From: an uncultured Anaerolineales bacterium
GTDB taxonomy: Bacteria; Chloroflexota; Anaerolineae; UBA4142
DNA: 53,818 nt
Direction: 5' to 3'
Assembly (NCBI GenBank): GCA_903825565.1
Contig: CAIKBD010000488.1
Span: 1-53,818 of the forward strand
The notes under the pieces were generated by a model. That model did not search any database, was not told the DNA's origin, and saw nothing but the letters and a program-made list of their open reading frames with translations. Positions 51,148 through 53,818 of this stretch are shown piece by piece. Numbering within the stretch: position 1 is the first letter of the stretch; each line of letters starts with the position of its first letter. The translations under genes and the position numbers were made by a program.

Positions 51148-51842
51148 AAACGAAACCTCGCATTTTGATCGTGGATGATGACGACGCGTTACGCAAGGTG
51201 TTGCACTTGTTGCTCGAAGCGGAAGGGTTTGCCGTACTCGAAGCCGCCAGCGGCGAAGAGGGTTTGCGGTTGGCGGGTAGTACGTCGGTGGACTTGATCT
51301 TGCTGGATATTATGATGCCCGAAATGGACGGTCGCCAAATTTGCCAACGCCTGCGCGAAACATCCACCGTGCCGATCATCATGCTCACGTGCATTTCCAG
51401 CGAGCGCGAAAAAGTGGAGCGGCTGAACCAGGGCGCGGACGATTACGTGACCAAACCGTACCGCAACGACGAACTCATCGCGCGCATCCGCGCGATTTTG
51501 CGGCGCACGCGGCGCGATCCCGAAAGTGTGGGCCGCGTGTACGACGACGGCTTTTTGCGCTTTAATCTCGATCTGCGCCAAGTCTACGTCGAAAACCAAC
51601 TCGTCAATCTCGCGCCCAAGCAATGGCATCTGTTCGAGTGCTTGGTCAAGAACCATCGTTGCACGTTGAGCCACGAAACGCTATTGCGTACGGTCTGGGG
51701 CGCGGAATACCTCAACTCGATCAGTTATCTCAAGGTGCAGATTTCGCACCTGCGCGATAAACTGCACGAGTCGGCGCACGCGTCACGCTACATTCACACC
51801 GTGCGCGATCAGGGGTATCGCTTTGCGCCGCCCGACAAGTAA
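51144..51842 (+). CDS. OmpR/PhoB-family response regulator
   Basis: The protein has 232 residues. The receiver domain has the acidic pocket VDDDD, phospho-acceptor Asp55 in LLDIMMPEMDG and Lys in DDYVTKPYR. The C-terminal winged helix includes PKQWHLFECLVKN and LRDKLHESAHASRYIHTVRDQGYRF. It is translationally coupled to the upstream kinase, its likely partner. The target genes are unknown. Confidence 0.95.
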   Translation: MKTKPRILIVDDDDALRKVLHLLLEAEGFAVLEAASGEEGLRLAGSTSVDLILLDIMMPEMDGRQICQRLRETSTVPIIMLTCISSEREKVERLNQGADDYVTKPYRNDELIARIRAILRRTRRDPESVGRVYDDGFLRFNLDLRQVYVENQLVNLAPKQWHLFECLVKNHRCTLSHETLLRTVWGAEYLNSISYLKVQISHLRDKLHESAHASRYIHTVRDQGYRFAPPDK

Positions 51843-51877
51843 CGCCGCGCATTGGTGCGCCCCACAAAAAAATCTAG

Positions 51878-52555
51878 TCACTCGCCAACCTTGCCCAACT
51901 CTGTTGCGGCAAGGTTTTTGATCGGCGCGAAGGAGACGCGATGCGCCGGCGACGCACCCAGGTTCTCAAGCGCGGCGCGATGCGCGGCGGTGCCGTACCC
52001 TTTGTGTTGCGCGAATCCATAGCCGGGAAACTGCACGTCCAGCTCGCGCAGCTGCCGGTCGCGCGTCACTTTGGCGAGGATGGACGCGCACGCTATCGAA
52101 AGCGCGAGTTGATCGCCGCGAATGATCGCCTGTTGCGGAAGTTGAATCGCCGGCAGAGTGAGCGCGTCAATCACCAACGCGTCCGGCGGAATAGTGAGCG
52201 CGGCGAGTGCGCGTTGCATCGCCAACCGCGTGGCAGGCACGATGCCGAGCGCATCAATCTCTTCGTGCGAAGCCGCGCCGGTGGCGGCGGCAAGCGCAAC
52301 CGTACGGATCGGCTCGAACAAGGCATCGCGTTGCGCCGGCGAAAGCAGTTTGGAATCGCGTGCGCGCGCGAGGTCGCGGAGCGCCGCATCCGTCCACCAT
52401 TCTTTCACGCGGCGCGGGTGCGGCAAAATGACTGCGCCGGCGACGACAGGACCCGCCCACGCGCCGCGGCCGGCTTCATCCACGCCGGCGACGTGCGCGA
52501 GTTGGCGTACCCACAGCGCGCGCTCAAATGCGAGCGATGGAATCGGCGCAGGCAT
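51878..52555 (-). CDS. rnhB: Ribonuclease HII
   Basis: The protein has 225 residues. The catalytic acidic residues are in VAGVDEAGRGAWAGPVVAGAVIL (Asp and Glu), DALTLP, and SIACASILAKVTRDR; HKGYGTAAHRAAL is the typical C-terminal block. It removes ribonucleotides from RNA-DNA hybrids. ATG 52555 overlaps the stop of the lipoprotein gene (TGATG), and a TTG one codon earlier is less likely. Confidence 0.95.
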   Translation of the reverse strand: MPAPIPSLAFERALWVRQLAHVAGVDEAGRGAWAGPVVAGAVILPHPRRVKEWWTDAALRDLARARDSKLLSPAQRDALFEPIRTVALAAATGAASHEEIDALGIVPATRLAMQRALAALTIPPDALVIDALTLPAIQLPQQAIIRGDQLALSIACASILAKVTRDRQLRELDVQFPGYGFAQHKGYGTAAHRAALENLGASPAHRVSFAPIKNLAATELGKVGE

Positions 52556-53007
52556 CAATAAATTACGCAGGTGAACGCGCGAGCGACGATTCGCAAATCG
52601 CGCGGGTGGAATAAATAGTACGCGTCGCGCAAGTGCGGTTCGGGAATGGCGGGCGGCTCGGTCGGCGAAAGGCGGGTGCGCGGAATGGCGGTGGCGGGCT
52701 TGGGCGACAGAATGGCTTGCCAGTACGTTTCGTTTGCGTCCACCGGTTCATTGTCCGGCGGCTTGCCGTCGCGCTTGCCGCCGATGCAGGCGAACGGGTT
52801 GCGGTCGCCGTACCGTTTCGCCACGTCACTGCCTTTTACCTGGCGCACCTCTTTCACATCCCAGTTCGCGCGGTTGCGGGACGATGTGAACGGGATGAAA
52901 TCCTGCCACGCGCTTTCGACGATTTGGCTTTCGGCGCTCGGTGTGGCTGGGGCGGTGCAGGCGGGGAGCAGGAGAAGGAGGATGAGGAGTGTGAGCGATT
53001 TAGACAT
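52555..53007 (-). CDS. Hypothetical lipoprotein
   Basis: The product has 150 residues. The N-terminus MSKSLTLLILLLLLPAC is a lipoprotein signal with Cys17. The mature part contains IPFTSSRNRANWDVKEVRQVKG and CIGGKRDGKPPDNEPVDANETYW, ending HPRDLRIVARAFTCVIY. I do not recognise the family. ATG 53007 follows GGAGGCACA at good spacing. It lies between rplS and rnhB and its stop overlaps the rnhB start. Confidence 0.8.
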   Translation of the reverse strand: MSKSLTLLILLLLLPACTAPATPSAESQIVESAWQDFIPFTSSRNRANWDVKEVRQVKGSDVAKRYGDRNPFACIGGKRDGKPPDNEPVDANETYWQAILSPKPATAIPRTRLSPTEPPAIPEPHLRDAYYLFHPRDLRIVARAFTCVIY

Positions 53008-53026
53008 TGTGCCTCCGATAAACAAA

Positions 53027-53070
53027 AAGCCGCAAAACCCACTTGCTTGAGAAAGTGAATCTTGCGGCTT
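53027..53070 (-). terminator. Intrinsic terminator after rplS
   Basis: On the minus strand AAGCCGCAA (53070-53062) and TTGCGGCTT (53035-53027) form a stem, and T-rich sequence TTTTTGTTT follows. An inner pairing of CACTT and AAGTG strengthens it. It lies between rplS and the lipoprotein gene, which therefore may need read-through or its own promoter. Confidence 0.8.
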
Positions 53071-53086
53071 GCTTATTTCGAGCGAT

Positions 53087-53491
53087 TTACTCTTTGGGCG
53101 CTTCAGCGGGCTTTTCCGCCGGCGCGGCGCTGGTAGGTTCGACCATGCGCTTTTCTTTCAGGCGCGCGGCTTTGCCATGCAGACCACGCAGGTAGTAGAG
53201 TTGCGCGCGGCGGACGTGCGTGTGTCCCGCCACTTCCACTTTTTCCACGCGCGGCGAGTTGAGCAGGAACGTGCGCTCGACGCCGATGCCGTGCGTGGCG
53301 ATGCGGCGCACGGTGAAACCGGCATTGGGTCCCTTGCCCTTGCGGAGGCGCATCACGGTACCTTGAAAGACCTGAATGCGTTCGCGATCCCCTTCGACGA
53401 TGCGGGTGTGCACTTTGACGCGGTCGCCCGGGTGGAGTTCCGGAATATTCGGGTTCGCTTCACGTTTCGTTACGGCATGTACGAGGTTCAT
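53087..53491 (-). CDS. rplS: 50S ribosomal protein L19
   Basis: The protein has 134 residues, slightly longer than usual (about 115) because of an Ala/Pro/Glu-rich C-terminal tail (TSAAPAEKPAEAPKE). The family core is clear: IPELHPGDRVKVHTRI, FQGTVMRLRKGKG, GIGVERTFLLNSPRVEKVEV and RRAQLYYLRGLHGKAARL. It sits at the 30S-50S interface. AAGGTGAACGAAA precedes the ATG. Confidence 0.97.
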   Translation of the reverse strand: MNLVHAVTKREANPNIPELHPGDRVKVHTRIVEGDRERIQVFQGTVMRLRKGKGPNAGFTVRRIATHGIGVERTFLLNSPRVEKVEVAGHTHVRRAQLYYLRGLHGKAARLKEKRMVEPTSAAPAEKPAEAPKE

Positions 53492-53516
53492 TTTCGTTCA
53501 CCTTCCATTTGAAATC

Positions 53517-53580
53517 AGTAATTGGGCAATCGGTCAACCAGTCAACCGCTAACCGATTGACGGATCGCCGGATTGACTGA
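53517..53580. repeat. Short repeats and inverted repeats in the rplS leader
   Basis: Variants of GTCAACC, CTAACC and GATTGAC recur about every 7-8 bases, and AATCGGT pairs with ACCGATT. They lie between the predicted rplS promoter and the ribosome binding site. They could fold in the leader mRNA, but no known ribosomal-protein leader was recognised. Confidence 0.45.
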
Positions 53581-53603
53581 GCCATTTCCAAAGCGCGGGG
53601 GCG

Positions 53604-53632
53604 ATTATAACATCAAACCCTAAATCGCGCAA
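53604..53632 (-). promoter_or_regulatory. Predicted extended -10 promoter of rplS
   Basis: Reading leftward: TTGCGC (53632-53627), 17 bases, then TATAAT (53609-53604) preceded by TGT, an extended -10 element. The leader would be about 105 bases. Confidence 0.55.
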
Positions 53633-53637
53633 AACCA

Positions 53638-53664
53638 AACCCCAGAGCCAACTGCTCCGGGGTT
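53638..53664 (-). terminator. Terminator of the tRNA-Leu transcript
   Basis: On the minus strand AACCCCGGAGC (53664-53654) and GCTCTGGGGTT (53648-53638) form an 11-bp stem with one G-T pair and a 5-base loop, followed by TGGTTTT. Confidence 0.7.
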
Positions 53665-53674
53665 GAACGAACCA

Positions 53675-53758
53675 TGCCGAGCCAGGGACTTGAACCCTGA
53701 TGAACTTACGTTCACACGCCCCTGAAACGTGCGCGTCTGCCAATTCCGCCAGCTCGGC
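53675..53758 (-). tRNA. tRNA-Leu (CAG)
   Basis: An 84-base cloverleaf: acceptor GCCGAGC with GCTCGGC and discriminator A, D arm with GGCGGAATTGGCAGACGC, anticodon stem CACGT/GCGTG, loop TTCAGGG with anticodon CAG at 53724-53722, a long class II variable arm (TGAACGTAAGTTCA) and T arm with GGTTCAAGTCC. CCA is not encoded. The long variable arm and the D-arm sequence are those of leucine tRNAs. Confidence 0.96.
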
Positions 53759-53768
53759 GTTCGAGTGC

Positions 53769-53796
53769 ATTGTATTCACATCGCGCGTTTTGTCAA
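53769..53796 (-). promoter_or_regulatory. Predicted promoter of tRNA-Leu
   Basis: Reading leftward: TTGACA (53796-53791), 16 bases, TACAAT (53774-53769), ending about 10 bases before the tRNA 5' end. Confidence 0.65.
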
Positions 53797-53818
53797 ACAA
53801 TCGAGACGACGGATCGCC

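Noticed and set aside
53549-53800. Minus-strand open frame of 83 codons
   Set aside because: It covers the tRNA-Leu gene and its terminator and is a by-product of that sequence.

Overview
The window looks like chromosomal DNA of a Chloroflexota bacterium, probably Anaerolineae-like. This is inference from style: three substrate-binding lipoproteins carry long Ala/Pro/Thr/Lys linkers after the lipobox, GC is moderately high, intergenic gaps hold short palindromes and 7-bp tandem repeats, and the housekeeping genes (mutS2, rnhB, rplS, argH) are bacterial. No transposase, integrase, phage gene, rRNA or CRISPR array was seen.

Layout. 0-3.7 kb: the end of an unknown gene, mutS2 and a GAF/HD-GYP protein. 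3.9-5.3 kb: a LysR regulator divergent from a large operon. 5.3-23.4 kb: a family-5 oligopeptide-type ABC importer (5 genes), a large esterase-like hydrolase, three tandem metallo-beta-lactamase-fold proteins, an FGGY sugar kinase, an aldo/keto reductase, a phosphotriesterase-like hydrolase, a cupin phosphoglucose isomerase, a 2-hydroxyacid dehydrogenase, a shikimate-dehydrogenase-like protein and a second copy of the large hydrolase. 23.5-38.2 kb: a TAXI-type TRAP transporter followed by the most remarkable part, four UGSC-family proteins together with a beta-propeller lactonase, an amidohydrolase, an MFS transporter and a zinc alcohol dehydrogenase. 38.3-45.4 kb: an MFS exporter, a ROK regulator, an amidohydrolase and a sugar ABC importer without its ATPase. 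45.4-53.8 kb: a DUF6516-like two-gene cassette, argH, a multi-GAF histidine kinase with its response regulator, rnhB, a lipoprotein, rplS and tRNA-Leu(CAG).

Main discovery. Three of the four UGSC proteins are interrupted at the same place by an in-frame TGA (30752, 33881, 35623). Each TGA is followed in frame by Gly-(Ser/Thr)-Cys, and each has a small GC-rich hairpin 13-18 nt downstream. The fourth paralogue (26788-28521) has Cys at that position. This Sec/Cys pattern argues that the three are full-length selenoproteins of about 560-580 residues, not six broken ORFs. All four carry the same unrecognised C-terminal domain, marked by a WSDGLP motif at residue 217-227. They sit with transport and hydrolytic genes, which suggests a selenol-dependent catabolic or detoxification system with unknown substrate.

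How the genes may work together (inference). The 5-23 kb operon looks like uptake and stepwise breakdown of a sugar- or polyol-containing compound: import, ester or lactone opening, phosphorylation, isomerisation and oxidation. The 23-38 kb block looks like uptake of an organic acid by the TRAP system and processing by UGSC proteins and hydrolases. The 40-45 kb block is a ROK-controlled sugar importer. selA, selB, selC and selD are not in the window and must be elsewhere if the selenoprotein reading is right.
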